Notes: a model not told the origin generated them from the letters alone. DNA of 64,000 nt from Bosea vaviloviae (GCF_001741865.1 NZ_CP017147.1:5199001-5263000); one strand, 5' to 3'; numbered from the stretch's first letter, positions 17,091 through 26,664 are shown. Translations and numbers: made by a program.

Positions 17091-17146
17091 GACTTCAGGC
17101 CTCAGACTGCAGGCCCAAGACTTTAGGCCCAAGACTTTAGGGCTCC
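17091..17146. repeat. four tandem copies of a 14-bp unit overlapping a gene end
   Basis: Units at 17091-17104, 17105-17118, 17119-17132 and 17133-17146 follow the pattern GACTTTAGGCCCAA with a few changes. The last unit contains the stop codon (TAA on the minus strand, 17137-17139) of the BASS transporter gene. The others lie in its 3' untranslated region. Confidence 0.85.
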
Positions 17147-18102
17147 CTGCGGCGAATACGCGTCGCGAGGCCGCGCAGCAGCCAAGGCTGCAGATAGATC
17201 GGGAACTGCGCCAGGGCAAAGAACAGGAAGGTCGAGGGCGGCACGCCGGCTCCGAGCGCCGCGACGATCATGCCCATGTTCCGCTGGCCCGAGCCGTAGC
17301 CGATCATGAAGCGCTCCGAGGCCGGCAGGCGGCGCAAGACGAGATAGGCCGTAAGCAGCCCGAAGCCCGAGACCGCGAAGACGCAGGCCAGGAAGAGCAG
17401 CACGCGCTTGGGATCGTCGATCGCCGCCTGCGTGACGCCGTCCATCGCGGCGATGGCGAAGATGAAATACATCAGCACGCCAAAGCCATCGAGATTGGCC
17501 TTCATCCCCTTGATCCGCTCGACGCCGAGCCAGATCCGTAGGGCCGCCGCGACCGCCATGCCGCCGCCGACGAAGAGCAGAAGCCTGAACGCCAGCACCC
17601 AGCTGTCGAGCGGCACCGCGGTGCCCGCCAGCAATTCGACCAGGAAGGGCGCGACGACAGGGCTGATGATCGTGGTCAGGATGACGCAGGCGATGATCAG
17701 CGACGGCTCGAAGCCATAGAGGATCGCGACCGCCGGCGACGACATGATCGGCGGCGCGGCGCCCATGATGGCGAGCCCCAGCAGGAGACCCGGATCGAGC
17801 GCCTCCCGGCCAAGCAGGAGGAAGGCCCCGCCGATCAGCAGGACCGGCGCCGCGACCAGCCAGAGACAGGACAGGATGAGCTTGCCCGGCCGCCGCACGA
17901 GCCCGGCGATGATGCCGAAATCCGCCCGCATGAACACGATCGTGGTGAAGCAGAAGATCGTGATCGGCAGCACCGGGCGCGCCGCGGCCGAGAACTGCGG
18001 CAAGGCCAGTCCGAGGAAGATCGAGAGCGCGAAACCCTGCGTGCCATGACGGCCGAGCCAGGCCAAAGCGGCGGCAATTGAAGCGGCGAAACGCGAAAGC
18101 AT
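17137..18102 (-). CDS. bile acid:sodium symporter (BASS) family transporter
   Basis: A 321-residue inner-membrane protein with about nine to ten hydrophobic segments. The segments PVLPITIFCFTTIVFMRADF, MGAAPPIMSSPAVAILYGFE and GYGSGQRNMGMIVAALG mark the BASS fold, the last being the second crossover region. Members carry organic anions with sodium; the substrate here is unknown. ATG 18102 is chosen because upstream in-frame sequence to 18288 is not membrane-like. The stop codon falls inside a tandem repeat. Confidence 0.82.
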   Translation of the reverse strand: MLSRFAASIAAALAWLGRHGTQGFALSIFLGLALPQFSAAARPVLPITIFCFTTIVFMRADFGIIAGLVRRPGKLILSCLWLVAAPVLLIGGAFLLLGREALDPGLLLGLAIMGAAPPIMSSPAVAILYGFEPSLIIACVILTTIISPVVAPFLVELLAGTAVPLDSWVLAFRLLLFVGGGMAVAAALRIWLGVERIKGMKANLDGFGVLMYFIFAIAAMDGVTQAAIDDPKRVLLFLACVFAVSGFGLLTAYLVLRRLPASERFMIGYGSGQRNMGMIVAALGAGVPPSTFLFFALAQFPIYLQPWLLRGLATRIRRREP

Positions 18103-18348
18103 GAAGGCCCGGTCTGGACTGGAAGAGCCGCGACACTCGCCGATCCGGCGCCTTGCGTCACGCACTATCGCCGCAGGCCCGCCCTGCGTGCGCAGAAAAT
18201 TGCGAGAAAAAGCCGGCAAAGCGAGACGCGCGCACGGCGTCAGGCCGATTGGCGCAAATCTTGCGAAACTTTGGCCGTAAGGCCGCAAAAATACGCCGTG
18301 GCGCTGACATCGTCCCGCAAACGGCTATTTTGCTGCAGCAGCGAGCTA

Positions 18349-18463
18349 GAGCGTTGCGCGAAAAAGTGGGCACCGGTTTTTCGCGTGAGCAATGCTCTAA
18401 ACTTTTAGAATCGATCACCTTTCTCACATTCGGACGGTTCGTTCGAATGTGAGAAAGGTGATC
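18349..18463. repeat. family B palindromic intergenic repeat, copy 2
   Basis: Starts AGAGCGTTGCGCGAAAAAGT, then GGGCACCGGTTTTTCGC and GAGCAATGCTCT, then a perfect 20-bp hairpin with arms at 18413-18432 and 18444-18463. Arm sequences differ from copy 1 (6206-6313) yet stay complementary. It ends 15 bp before the D-amino-acid dehydrogenase ATG, so the hairpin is in that gene's leader. The rest of 18103-18348 shows no gene. Confidence 0.8.
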
Positions 18464-18478
18464 TGGCAGGAGCATGAC

Positions 18479-19726
18479 ATGCAGACGGATACCATCGTCC
18501 TCGGCGCAGGGATCGTCGGCATTTCGGTGGCGCTGCATCTGCAAAAGGCGGGCCGCTCCGTGCTGCTCGTCGACAAGCGCGGTCCGGGCCAGGAGACGAG
18601 CTACGGCAATGCCGGGCTGATCCAGCGAGAGGGCGTCTACCCCTACGGCTTCCCGCATGATTTCGGCGCGCTCATCCGCTACGCGATGAACAACACCATC
18701 GACGCCCATTACCATTGGAACGCGATCCCCAAGCTCGCACCCTTCCTGTGGACGTACTGGATGCATTCGCGTGCCTCGCAGCATGAGGCCATCGCCCATA
18801 AATATGCGACGCTGATCGAGCATTGCGTCAGCGAGCATGACACGCTTGCGCAGGAGGCCGGCGCGACCAATCTGCTGCGCCGCAAGGGCTGGATGAAGGT
18901 GTTCCGCACCGCAGCCCAGCAGGACCAGCGCTTGGCCGAGGCCGCACGCTGGAACCGCGATTTCGGCCTGAACTACCGTGCGCTCGACGTCGCCACCTTG
19001 CGCAGCGAGGAGCCGCATCTCGACCAGAGCCTGATCGGCGGCCTGCACTGGACCGATCCGGTCACGGTGGTCGATCCGCTGGGCCTGTCCAAAGCCTATG
19101 TCGCGCGGTTCGAAGAGCTCGGCGGCAAGCTCGCTTTGGGCGATGCCGGCACGCTGGTGCAGGACGCCGCCGGCTGGAGCGTGACGCTCACTGATGGCAC
19201 CAAGGCCCAGGCTAAGGACGCTGTCGTCGCGCTCGGCCCCTGGGCCGATGTGGTCACCACCAAGCTCGGCTATCATCTGCCGCTCGCGGTCAAGCGCGGC
19301 TACCACATGCATTACAAGGCGCAAGGCAACGCCGTGCTCAACCACCCGGTGCTCGACACCGAGCGCGGCTATTTCCTCGCGCCGATGCTGCAAGGCATCC
19401 GCTTGACGACGGGCGCTGAATTCGCCGACCGCGATGCGCCCAAGACGCCGGTCCAGCTCGCCCGCGCCGAACCGATCGCCAGGACGCTGTTCCCGCTTGG
19501 CGAGCGGGTCGATGCCGAGCCCTGGCTCGGCCGCAGGCCTTGCACACCCGACATGATGCCGATCATCGGCCCCGCGCCGAAGCACAAGAACCTGTGGTTC
19601 TCGATCGGCCACGCCCATCACGGGCTGACGCTGGCGGCCGTCACGGGCCGGATGATCGCCGAGATGGTGACGGGCCAGAAGGTCTTCGTCGATCCGACGC
19701 CGTTCTCGGCCGCGCGGTTCGGCTGA
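18479..19726 (+). CDS. FAD-dependent D-amino-acid dehydrogenase (DadA-like)
   Basis: A 415-residue DAO-family flavoprotein with VLGAGIVGISVALHLQKAG (residues 6-24), the ETSYGNAGLIQREG segment typical of DadA relatives, and a C-terminal FAD region LGRRPCTPDMMPIIGPAPKHKNLWFSIGHAHHG. AGGAG lies just ahead of ATG 18479. It is a paralogue of the oxidase at 3401-4633. It oxidises D-amino acids to 2-oxo acids with electrons passed to the respiratory chain; D-hydroxyproline or D-proline are possible substrates given the cluster at 2146-6188. A dipeptidase gene follows. Confidence 0.85.
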   Translation: MQTDTIVLGAGIVGISVALHLQKAGRSVLLVDKRGPGQETSYGNAGLIQREGVYPYGFPHDFGALIRYAMNNTIDAHYHWNAIPKLAPFLWTYWMHSRASQHEAIAHKYATLIEHCVSEHDTLAQEAGATNLLRRKGWMKVFRTAAQQDQRLAEAARWNRDFGLNYRALDVATLRSEEPHLDQSLIGGLHWTDPVTVVDPLGLSKAYVARFEELGGKLALGDAGTLVQDAAGWSVTLTDGTKAQAKDAVVALGPWADVVTTKLGYHLPLAVKRGYHMHYKAQGNAVLNHPVLDTERGYFLAPMLQGIRLTTGAEFADRDAPKTPVQLARAEPIARTLFPLGERVDAEPWLGRRPCTPDMMPIIGPAPKHKNLWFSIGHAHHGLTLAAVTGRMIAEMVTGQKVFVDPTPFSAARFG

Positions 19727-19729
19727 GGC

Positions 19730-19872
19730 GGTGTCATCCCGTGCGCGCCGCAGCACACAGTGCTGCTACGCAGATGCGGGACAGCTCTTAGGTTAAAAGA
19801 GGCGCCGTCTCGTCACGCGGTCCCGTATCTGCGCAGTAGCGTTTCACGCTGCGGCGCGCACGGGATGACACC
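19730..19872. repeat. family F long inverted repeat
   Basis: Outer arms of about 25 bp (GGTGTCATCCCGTGCGCGCC at 19730 onward and the complement ending at 19872) enclose nested arms (GCAGATGCGGGAC and GTCCCGTATCTGC). The whole unit is about 143 bp, between the dehydrogenase and dipeptidase genes. It resembles a miniature inverted-repeat element; no ORF is inside. Confidence 0.75.
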
Positions 19873-19952
19873 CCTGCGCTTTCCCCTCTCGCTTCTCACG
19901 CCCTGCCCTGCCACGATCCCGGCTGCTCTCGATTCCAGCTCAAGGTTGCGCC

Positions 19953-21092
19953 ATGGCCCTCGCCGAAGCCCCCGTTCAGGACAATGCCTACGTCGCCGCG
20001 CTCGCACTGCTCGACCGCGCGCCGATGATCGACGGCCATAACGACCTGCCCTATGTCATCAGGCTCGATCGCAACGCCAAGGGCGATGTCGCGGCCTATG
20101 ATCTCGCCAAGGTGCATCCCGAGGTCGACACCGACATTCCGCGCATGCGGGCCGGCAAGCTCGCCGGGCAGTTCTTCGCGGCCTATGTGCCACCGAACCA
20201 CCCCAAGCCCGCCGGCTTCGCGCTCGCCCAGATCGCGCTGATGCGCGACATCCTGAAGCGTCATTCGGACGCCTTCCGCCCCGGCCTCTCGGCCGCCGAT
20301 GTCGCTGCAGCCAAAGCCGAGGGCAGGATCGCGCTGTTCATGACGATCGAGAACGGCTCGGCGCTCGACAACGAGCTCGATGCGCTCGACGCCTATTACG
20401 ATCTCGGCGTCCGGCTGATGACGCTTTGCCACAACGGCACGCATGATTGGTGCGATTCCGCGACTGACGCCCCCAAGCACAACGGCCTCAGCGCCTTCGG
20501 CAAGGAGGTCATCGCGCGCATGAACAAGCTCGGCATGGTCGTCGACCTCGCCCATGTCTCGCCCAAGGTGATGCACGACACGCTCGACGTCACAAGCGCA
20601 CCGGTCGTCTGGTCGCATTCCAACGCGTTTTCGCTCTGCGACCACCCGCGCAACGTCCCCGATGACGTGCTCGACCGCGTCGCCGGCAATGGCGGCGTTG
20701 TGATGGCGACCTTCGTGCCCGATTTCATCAACCAGGCCGCGCGCGACTGGCACCGCCCGGTCAAGGACCAGTACGGCAAGACGCCCGAAGGGCTCGATTA
20801 CGCCAAGGCGGAGCAGGAGATCGAGCGCAAGGCCGGGCCGCGCCCGAAGGCGACGCTGCCGCAATATTGCGACCATCTCGACTACCTCGCCAAGCGCATC
20901 GGCCACGACCATATCGGCGTCGGCTCGGACTTTTTCGGCTGGGTCAATCCCGATGGACTCGAGGACACCTCGGTCTTCCCCTCGCTGATCGCGGAACTGA
21001 TCCGGCGCGGCTGGTCGGAAGACAACCTCGAAAAGCTTGCCGGCGGCAACACGCTGCGGGTCATGCGGGCGGTGGAGAAGGCTGCCGCCTGA
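19953..21092 (+). CDS. membrane-dipeptidase family (M19) metallopeptidase
   Basis: A 379-residue renal dipeptidase-type amidohydrolase. Zinc ligands of the site are visible: H29 and D31 in DGHNDLPY, the bridging Glu in FMTIENGSA, and histidines in VVDLAHVS and VVWSHSNAF. The C-terminal GVGSDFFGWV and LAGGNTLRVMRAVE are also typical. No signal peptide is apparent, so it is probably cytoplasmic. M19 enzymes cleave dipeptides, including D-amino-acid-containing and proline-type ones in some bacteria; its place after a D-amino-acid dehydrogenase suggests scavenging of such peptides. Confidence 0.88.
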   Translation: MALAEAPVQDNAYVAALALLDRAPMIDGHNDLPYVIRLDRNAKGDVAAYDLAKVHPEVDTDIPRMRAGKLAGQFFAAYVPPNHPKPAGFALAQIALMRDILKRHSDAFRPGLSAADVAAAKAEGRIALFMTIENGSALDNELDALDAYYDLGVRLMTLCHNGTHDWCDSATDAPKHNGLSAFGKEVIARMNKLGMVVDLAHVSPKVMHDTLDVTSAPVVWSHSNAFSLCDHPRNVPDDVLDRVAGNGGVVMATFVPDFINQAARDWHRPVKDQYGKTPEGLDYAKAEQEIERKAGPRPKATLPQYCDHLDYLAKRIGHDHIGVGSDFFGWVNPDGLEDTSVFPSLIAELIRRGWSEDNLEKLAGGNTLRVMRAVEKAAA

Positions 21093-21110
21093 TTCGTAAA
21101 GGCGGCACTG

Positions 21111-21235
21111 GCGCGTTTTCGAGCGAAGTGGATACCGGTTCCCCAGCGACAAACGCGAAGCGTTTGCGCGGAGAAAACGCGTTAAAACAAAGAGCCAGAG
21201 CAATTTCCGACCCAATTGGATCGGGAATTGCTCTG
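21111..21235. repeat. family A palindromic repeat, copy 1
   Basis: Pattern: CGTTTTCGAGCGAAGTGGAT, ACCGGTTCCCC, GCGACAAACGCGAAGCGTTT, GCGCGGAGAAAACGCGTT, then an AT-rich hairpin (AGCAATTTCCGACCCAATTG and its near-complement). Other copies: 41098-41223, 63383-63499, and a deleted one at 36688-36755. It lies 19 bp after the dipeptidase stop. The remaining 21236-21387 shows no gene. Confidence 0.85.
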
Positions 21236-21387
21236 TAAGCCATCGCCGGATTTCAGCTCCCCTGGATTGCATGCCCGCATAGGCACGCCCAATACGTGTG
21301 AAAAAGGATGATTTATCGGCTAGAAGCCGTTGATTTCATTGATCCTTAACCGCGTTCGCTAACCATCCCGACCAGCAGCAGCTCGAG

Positions 21388-23259
21388 ATGGCCATGATCA
21401 ACCTGAACAATATCAAGATCGGTACGAAATTCGTCAGCGCCATCATCCTGATGGGTCTGATCGGGCTGGGTGCCTGCCTCTATGCCGGCCAGCAGATGAA
21501 GCAGGTCGACACCGACTACTCCGTCATGCTGGACACCCGCCCCAAGGCTATTCTGGCCAGCGCGCGCGCCGCACGGACGGCGAACGACCTGATCGCGCAA
21601 ACCTACAAGATCATCGCCTACCCCGCCGGTGCGCCCGGGAGCGTCGAGGCCAAGGCGCAAGGCGAGGCCTCCTACAAGGACACCCTCGCTTACCTCAGCG
21701 AGGCAGCCACGATCCTGCCGGAGATGAAGGAGCGTTTCGAGGGCTTCGCCACGCAGGCGCGCGGCTTGAAGGCCTCCGTCGACCAGGCCATCCAGCTTGG
21801 AGAGCAGGATGAGAACACCAAGGCGCTGGCGGTGATGAGCACGCTGGACGGCAAGCTTCGCGGGCTCGTCGGAGAGATCGTCGCCTCCAATGCGGCGATG
21901 ATCAAGGATCTCGACGCCAGATCCAATGCTTTGACCGCGACGACCGAGCACACCGCTACCGTCACCCTGGCCGCCAGCGTCGCAGGGCTTCTGCTCGGGC
22001 TCGCCGGCGCCACCCTGATGTCCTCGCGCACCATCACGCGCCCGTTGGATCGCTTGAAGCTTGCGATGAGCGAGCTCGCCGCCGGCAATTTCGACACGGC
22101 CGTCGAGGGCGCCGCCCGCAAGGACGAAGTCGGCGCCATGGCCAAGACCGTGCTCGTCTTCAAGCAGAACGGCCTCGAAATGCGGCGGCTGGAAGAGGAG
22201 ACCGCGCAATCCCGCACCGCCTCCGAGACGCAGCGCCAGCAGACCGAGCGCGACCGCGCCGCCAATGCCCGCGACCAGGAGCGCCTCGCCACGGAACAGC
22301 GCGAGGTTATGGATCTGCTCGCCGGGGGCCTCGACATGCTGTCCAAGGGCGACCTGACCTGCCGGATCGATAGCGATGTCGCAGCCGCCTATGAGAAGCT
22401 CCGCGACGACTTCAACACGGCCGTCGCCCGCCTCAGCGAGACGGTCTCGACGATCCAGGCCACCTCGACCGATGTCGGAAACTCCGCCCGCGAGATCAAT
22501 ATGGGCGCCGACGACCTGTCGAAGCGCACCGAGGAGCAGGCCTCCTCGCTCGAAGAGACCGCAGCCACCACAGAGGAACTCGCAGCCTCGGTGAAGGCCT
22601 CGGCGGCAGCCTCCAGGCAGGCGGTCGCGCTGGCCGAACAGGCCATGTCGGTCGCGGAGAAGGGCGGCGCCATCGTCACCAATGCGGTCGATGCGATGGC
22701 GCGGATCGAACTCGCCTCGAAGAAGATTTCGGACATCACCTCGGTGATCGACGAGATCGCCTTCCAGACCAATCTGCTGGCACTTAACGCCGCAGTCGAG
22801 GCCGCCCGCGCCGGCGACGCCGGCAAGGGCTTTGCCGTCGTCGCCTCCGAGGTCCGCACGCTGGCGCAGCGCTCTGGCGACGCCGCCAAGGACATCACGG
22901 CGCTGATCGGCGAATCCGGCCGCGAGGTCGAGCAGGGCGTGGCGCTGGTGCGCTCCGCCGGCGAGGCGCTCAACCAGATCGTCGAAGCCTCGCGCAAGGT
23001 CTCCGCGACCGTGACCGACATCTCGGCCGCTTCGGCCGAGCAGGCCAACGGCATCGACGAGATGAGCCAGACCGTGGCGCATATGGATGAGATGACCCAG
23101 CAGAACGCGGCGCTCGCCGAGGAAAGCGCGGCCTCGGCGACATCGCTGCTGAGCCAGATCCAGCGCCTCAACGGCCTGGTCGCGACCTTCCGGACCGATA
23201 GCAGCTCAGCCGGCCAGCAAGCCCCTGCGGTGCAGCCGCAGCGCCGCTACGCCGCCTGA
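21388..23259 (+). CDS. methyl-accepting chemotaxis protein, HAMP type
   Basis: A 623-residue chemoreceptor. A first membrane segment (about 13-33), a periplasmic four-helix-type sensor (about 35-185) and a second membrane segment (about 190-212) are followed by HAMP ([22 protein letters not shown] onset) and a long linker. The signalling domain (about 330-605) has the tip motif [18 protein letters not shown] and methylation-type helices. No CheR/CheB-tethering pentapeptide is seen at the C-terminus (QPQRRYAA). Ligand unknown. Flagellar genes at 56704-63385 show the cell is probably motile. Confidence 0.95.
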   Translation: MAMINLNNIKIGTKFVSAIILMGLIGLGACLYAGQQMKQVDTDYSVMLDTRPKAILASARAARTANDLIAQTYKIIAYPAGAPGSVEAKAQGEASYKDTLAYLSEAATILPEMKERFEGFATQARGLKASVDQAIQLGEQDENTKALAVMSTLDGKLRGLVGEIVASNAAMIKDLDARSNALTATTEHTATVTLAASVAGLLLGLAGATLMSSRTITRPLDRLKLAMSELAAGNFDTAVEGAARKDEVGAMAKTVLVFKQNGLEMRRLEEETAQSRTASETQRQQTERDRAANARDQERLATEQREVMDLLAGGLDMLSKGDLTCRIDSDVAAAYEKLRDDFNTAVARLSETVSTIQATSTDVGNSAREINMGADDLSKRTEEQASSLEETAATTEELAASVKASAAASRQAVALAEQAMSVAEKGGAIVTNAVDAMARIELASKKISDITSVIDEIAFQTNLLALNAAVEAARAGDAGKGFAVVASEVRTLAQRSGDAAKDITALIGESGREVEQGVALVRSAGEALNQIVEASRKVSATVTDISAASAEQANGIDEMSQTVAHMDEMTQQNAALAEESAASATSLLSQIQRLNGLVATFRTDSSSAGQQAPAVQPQRRYAA

Positions 23260-23378
23260 TCTCAAGCCTGCAGGCCTCCCGGCAAGAGATTGCTTCTCCG
23301 ACCGCTTCTCAGAGATTGCTTGCCGAAGCTGCTCCATCCGTTAAGGGCTCGCTCTCTATCCGAAAGCGAGCCCATTTC

Positions 23379-24188
23379 ATGACTGGATCCGGCACAGACC
23401 GCACACGCCCGCCGACCACGGCACCGGCCCCGGTCATCATCCTGGTCGAACCGCAGATGGCCGAGAACATCGGCATGTGCGCCCGCGCCATGGCAAATTT
23501 CGGCCTGTCGGAGATGCGCCTCGTCGCACCGCGCGACGGCTGGCCGACGGGCGGCGGCCTGAAGAAGGGCGCGACTTCCGCAGCCTCTGGCGCGACCCAT
23601 ATCCTGGAGAACGCCAGGCTCTTTCCAGACACCGCCTCGGCCATCGCCGATCTCAACCATGTGCTCGCCACCACCGCCCGCGAGCGCGGCCAGATGAAGC
23701 GCGTGGTCACGCCGGCCGAGGCGATGCCGCCGCTCACGGAGCGTGTCAGCGCGGGCGAACGCGTCGGCATCCTATTCGGGCGCGAGCGCATCGGCCTGAC
23801 CAATGAGGAGATCAGCTTCGCCGACGCGATCCTCACCTTCCCGGTCAATCCGGCCTTCGCCTCGCTCAACCTGGCGCAGGCCGTGCTGCTCGCCAGCTAT
23901 GAATGGTTCAAGGCGACCAGCGGCGAACCGCCCTTCCGCGAGAGCAACACCTCGCCGCCGGCGACGCGCGAGACGATCCTGTCGATGTTCGATTATGTCG
24001 AGGGCGAGCTCGACATCTGCGGCTTCTTTCCACCGGGCAAGAAGCCGGTGATGACCGCCAATCTGCGCGACATCCTGCATCGGCTGAGCCTGACCGAGCA
24101 GGAGGCGCGCACCTTGCGCGGCCTGTTCAAGTCGCTCGCCGAGGGGCCGCGGCGGCTGCGCGTGCCGAAGAGCGAAAACGGCGAGTAA
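23379..24188 (+). CDS. TrmJ-like tRNA/rRNA 2'-O-methyltransferase (SPOUT)
   Basis: A 269-residue SpoU/TrmH-class methyltransferase. SPOUT trefoil-knot motifs appear in order: ILVEPQMAENIGMCARAMANFG (motif 1), LFGRERIGLTNEE (motif 2) and FPVNPAFASLNLAQAVLLASYE (motif 3, AdoMet site). The C-terminal extension (about 175-269) is as in TrmJ, which methylates ribose at tRNA position 32. ATG 23379 is preferred; the in-frame upstream start at 23316 would add unrelated residues. Monocistronic. Confidence 0.9.
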   Translation: MTGSGTDRTRPPTTAPAPVIILVEPQMAENIGMCARAMANFGLSEMRLVAPRDGWPTGGGLKKGATSAASGATHILENARLFPDTASAIADLNHVLATTARERGQMKRVVTPAEAMPPLTERVSAGERVGILFGRERIGLTNEEISFADAILTFPVNPAFASLNLAQAVLLASYEWFKATSGEPPFRESNTSPPATRETILSMFDYVEGELDICGFFPPGKKPVMTANLRDILHRLSLTEQEARTLRGLFKSLAEGPRRLRVPKSENGE

Positions 24189-24221
24189 GCCACCAACCGT
24201 TCGCTGCCCGACAATGTCTGG

Positions 24222-24304
24222 CCGTCATTGCGAGCGAAGCGAAGCAATCCAGGAGCGGCAGAGCGCTACGTCTTCTTGGATTGCTTCGCTTCGCTCGCAA
24301 TGAC
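24222..24304. repeat. family D CGTCATTGCGAG palindromic repeat, copy 2
   Basis: A near-perfect inverted repeat: CGTCATTGCGAGCGAAGCGA, then AGCAATCCAG and its complement, ending CGCTTCGCTCGCAATGACG, around a short centre (AGCGGCAGAGCGCTACG). It lies between convergent genes (TrmJ-like and the TonB receptor) and may fold in both transcripts. Confidence 0.85.
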
Positions 24305-24330
24305 GCAAAGGGCTTCGCACTTCAGAATGC

Positions 24331-24360
24331 AAAAAGGGCCGACGCGTATGCCGGCCCTTT
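24331..24360 (-). terminator. rho-independent terminator of the TonB receptor gene
   Basis: Read on the minus strand: AAAGGGCCGG, loop, CGGCCC, then TTTTT. It begins 21 bp beyond the receptor stop codon. Confidence 0.85.
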
Positions 24361-24381
24361 CCCGTTCGGGTGCTTCTCGGC

Positions 24382-26664
24382 TCAGAACTGGTACTTCATC
24401 GTCGCCTTCACGGTCCGGCCGGGCTCGCTGTAGTAGTCGCGCGCCTGGGGACGTGCGAGCGGGACATTGACGGCATCGAAATACTTGCGGTCGAAGATGT
24501 TGTAGACGCCGACCTGCAATTCGAGATCCGCGACCTGCGGCAGCGGCCGCCACCACGCCGAAGCATTGAAGATCGCATAGCCCGGCGCGTTGAAGCCGGT
24601 GCCCCCTGACACAGTCGAGACGTCGTCACGCGCCGCCGCCAGCTTGGTCGAAACCTCGGCCCCCCAGACATCGGTGCCATAAGCGATCGCGACGATGCCC
24701 TGCACCGGCGGGATCGAGTTCAGGAAGGTGTCGTTGTCCTTGTTCTTGCCGCGGGTATAGGCGAAGGAGCCGCGCACCAGCCAATTCGGCGCAAAGCCGT
24801 ATTGGCCGTTCGCTTCGAAACCTTGGATCTCCGCGCGGTTGATATTCTGATAGCCGGTGATGCCGCCTTGCGGATACAGCCCACCGACGCCCGGAGCCTG
24901 AACTTGATAGGTCTCGATGAAATTGCGGTAGTTGGTGTGGAAATAGGTGATCGAGCCGCCGAGCTGCTTGTTACCGAAGCGCAAGCCGACATCGATGCCG
25001 TTGCCGACTTCAGGACGCAGATTCGGATTGCCGGTGCGCAGATAGGTGGAGGGCCCGCCGAAGCGGCCATAGAGTTCGTCCGCCGTCGGCGCGCGGAAGG
25101 TCTTGGCCCATTGCGCGAAGACGGTAACGTCCTTCACCAGGGGCGCATTCTTCAGGATGTCGTATTCGAGCCGGATGCGCGGCGACCAGCCCGTGTCGCT
25201 CGATGACGGCGGCAAACCGACCGGACGCGAGCCGCCATTCGTGTAGGCCGGCGTATCCTGCGGCTTTTCCTCGTACCAGTCGAAACGCACGCCGGGCGTG
25301 ATGCGCAGGCGATTGTCGATGAGCCCGATCTCGTCATGCGCGTAAAGGCCGACGAGCTTTCCGTCGATCTTCGGCTGGTCGGCCTGGTTGGTGAAGAGGT
25401 TGTTGCAGGTGGCGAGCGCCCCCGCGAACGCACCCGACGCCGGACGCGCCGGGCAGTTGTCGACGCCGGCCGAGTACTGCTCCAGCGAAGTGGTGCGCAG
25501 CTCGGTGCCGAGCGTGACGCGGTGCGACAGCACGCCGGTCTGGAAGTTCTTCAGCACATGGCCATTGAAGCCGTAGGCGTTCTCTTCGTTGGAATTGTCG
25601 CGGGCATAGGGTCCGACGATGCTCGTGAAGCGCCAGGCGTTGGTGAGGTCGTCACGCTTCAGCCGCTGCCAGTAGAGCGTCGCATGCGCCTCGTCGATGA
25701 AGCCGCCGGGCCGCTTGTAGTCATAGGTCAGCGAGACCCGGTTGCGCTCGACGTCCTCGCCGCTCTGATAGGCGCCCGGACGGAAATTGCCGGTCAGCGA
25801 GACCGTGTTGTTCCGGACCTGGGTGCGATCCGCGCGCTTGAAGAACTCGGCGGTGAGGCCGAAGCGATGGTCGCCGACCTCCTGATAGATCTTGCCGAGG
25901 AAATTGTACTGGTTGAAGTCGCTCGGGTTCGGCGCCGTGCGCGTTGCGCCGATGCTCTTGTTCGAGCCCTTGCTGTCGATCTCGTGGCCGTCGCGGAAGC
26001 CGCCCTGCAGCAGGACGGAGGTGTTGCCCATGCGGGCGGCGACAGCACCGCTGCCGAACCAGGCCCGGTCCGTGCTGTCATAGCCGGTCTTGGCGAGCGT
26101 GCCATAGGAACGGCCGTTGCGGAGCAGGTCCTCCGGGTCGAGCGTGCGCACGGCAAGCGCGCCGCCGAGCGCCCCGCCGCCCAGCGTGCTGGCGCCGCTG
26201 CCGCCGCGAAGCAGGTCGAGCGTCGAGAGCGAATCGAAATCGAAAGCGTTCTGGGCGCCGCGACTGATGCGCGTGTCGATCAGGAAGGGTTGGCGGATAC
26301 CGTCGATCGTCGTCAGCACACGGGCGCCGTCGAGGCCGCGGATGTTGAGCGAGTTGTTCTGGCGGTTGAAACTGATGCCGGCTTCGACGCGATTGGCGAG
26401 ATCGGAGAGGTTCTGAACTTGCTCGCGGTCGAGCTCCTGGCGTGTCGTGCGCGTCGTGGTCGGCCCGTTGAGCAGCGTTCCACCGGGCACGCCCTCGCCC
26501 TGCACATTGATCTGGTCGAGAACCACCGGACTGTCCGGATTGGCCGCGCTGGCCGCCGGTTGCGAGCGGCTTTGTTGCTGCGCGTAAGCCGGCCCAGCCA
26601 TCAAAGCCAACATCAAGCTTCCAAGCGCCACGCCCCCGCGCAGTCTACCGGAATAATCGCCCAT
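24382..26664 (-). CDS. TonB-dependent haemoglobin/haem-type outer-membrane receptor
   Basis: About 760 residues. Signal peptide GGVALGSLMLALMAGPAYA precedes QQQSRS. A plug domain follows (VVLDQINVQGEG TonB-box region, RQELDREQVQNLSDLANRVEAG, SLNIRGLDGARVLTTIDGIRQ, GGSGASTLGGGALGGALAV), then a 22-strand type barrel ending in aromatic F (TMKYQF). The FRAP and NPNL boxes (KTFRAPTADELYG, RTGNPNLRPE) are the motifs of haem/haemoglobin receptors. ATG 26664 gives a clean signal peptide; ATG 26703 is the alternative. Downstream haem transport genes are not adjacent, so the ligand is inferred from motifs. Confidence 0.88.
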   Translation of the reverse strand: MGDYSGRLRGGVALGSLMLALMAGPAYAQQQSRSQPAASAANPDSPVVLDQINVQGEGVPGGTLLNGPTTTRTTRQELDREQVQNLSDLANRVEAGISFNRQNNSLNIRGLDGARVLTTIDGIRQPFLIDTRISRGAQNAFDFDSLSTLDLLRGGSGASTLGGGALGGALAVRTLDPEDLLRNGRSYGTLAKTGYDSTDRAWFGSGAVAARMGNTSVLLQGGFRDGHEIDSKGSNKSIGATRTAPNPSDFNQYNFLGKIYQEVGDHRFGLTAEFFKRADRTQVRNNTVSLTGNFRPGAYQSGEDVERNRVSLTYDYKRPGGFIDEAHATLYWQRLKRDDLTNAWRFTSIVGPYARDNSNEENAYGFNGHVLKNFQTGVLSHRVTLGTELRTTSLEQYSAGVDNCPARPASGAFAGALATCNNLFTNQADQPKIDGKLVGLYAHDEIGLIDNRLRITPGVRFDWYEEKPQDTPAYTNGGSRPVGLPPSSSDTGWSPRIRLEYDILKNAPLVKDVTVFAQWAKTFRAPTADELYGRFGGPSTYLRTGNPNLRPEVGNGIDVGLRFGNKQLGGSITYFHTNYRNFIETYQVQAPGVGGLYPQGGITGYQNINRAEIQGFEANGQYGFAPNWLVRGSFAYTRGKNKDNDTFLNSIPPVQGIVAIAYGTDVWGAEVSTKLAAARDDVSTVSGGTGFNAPGYAIFNASAWWRPLPQVADLELQVGVYNIFDRKYFDAVNVPLARPQARDYYSEPGRTVKATMKYQF

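Noticed and set aside
18158..19756. 532-codon minus-strand frame across the D-amino-acid dehydrogenase
   Set aside because: Shadow frame; composition is Arg/His/Ala-rich and the opposite strand encodes a conserved flavoprotein.
21346..23082. 578-codon minus-strand frame antisense to the chemoreceptor
   Set aside because: Low-complexity shadow of the high-GC coding strand; no ribosome site or recognised domain.
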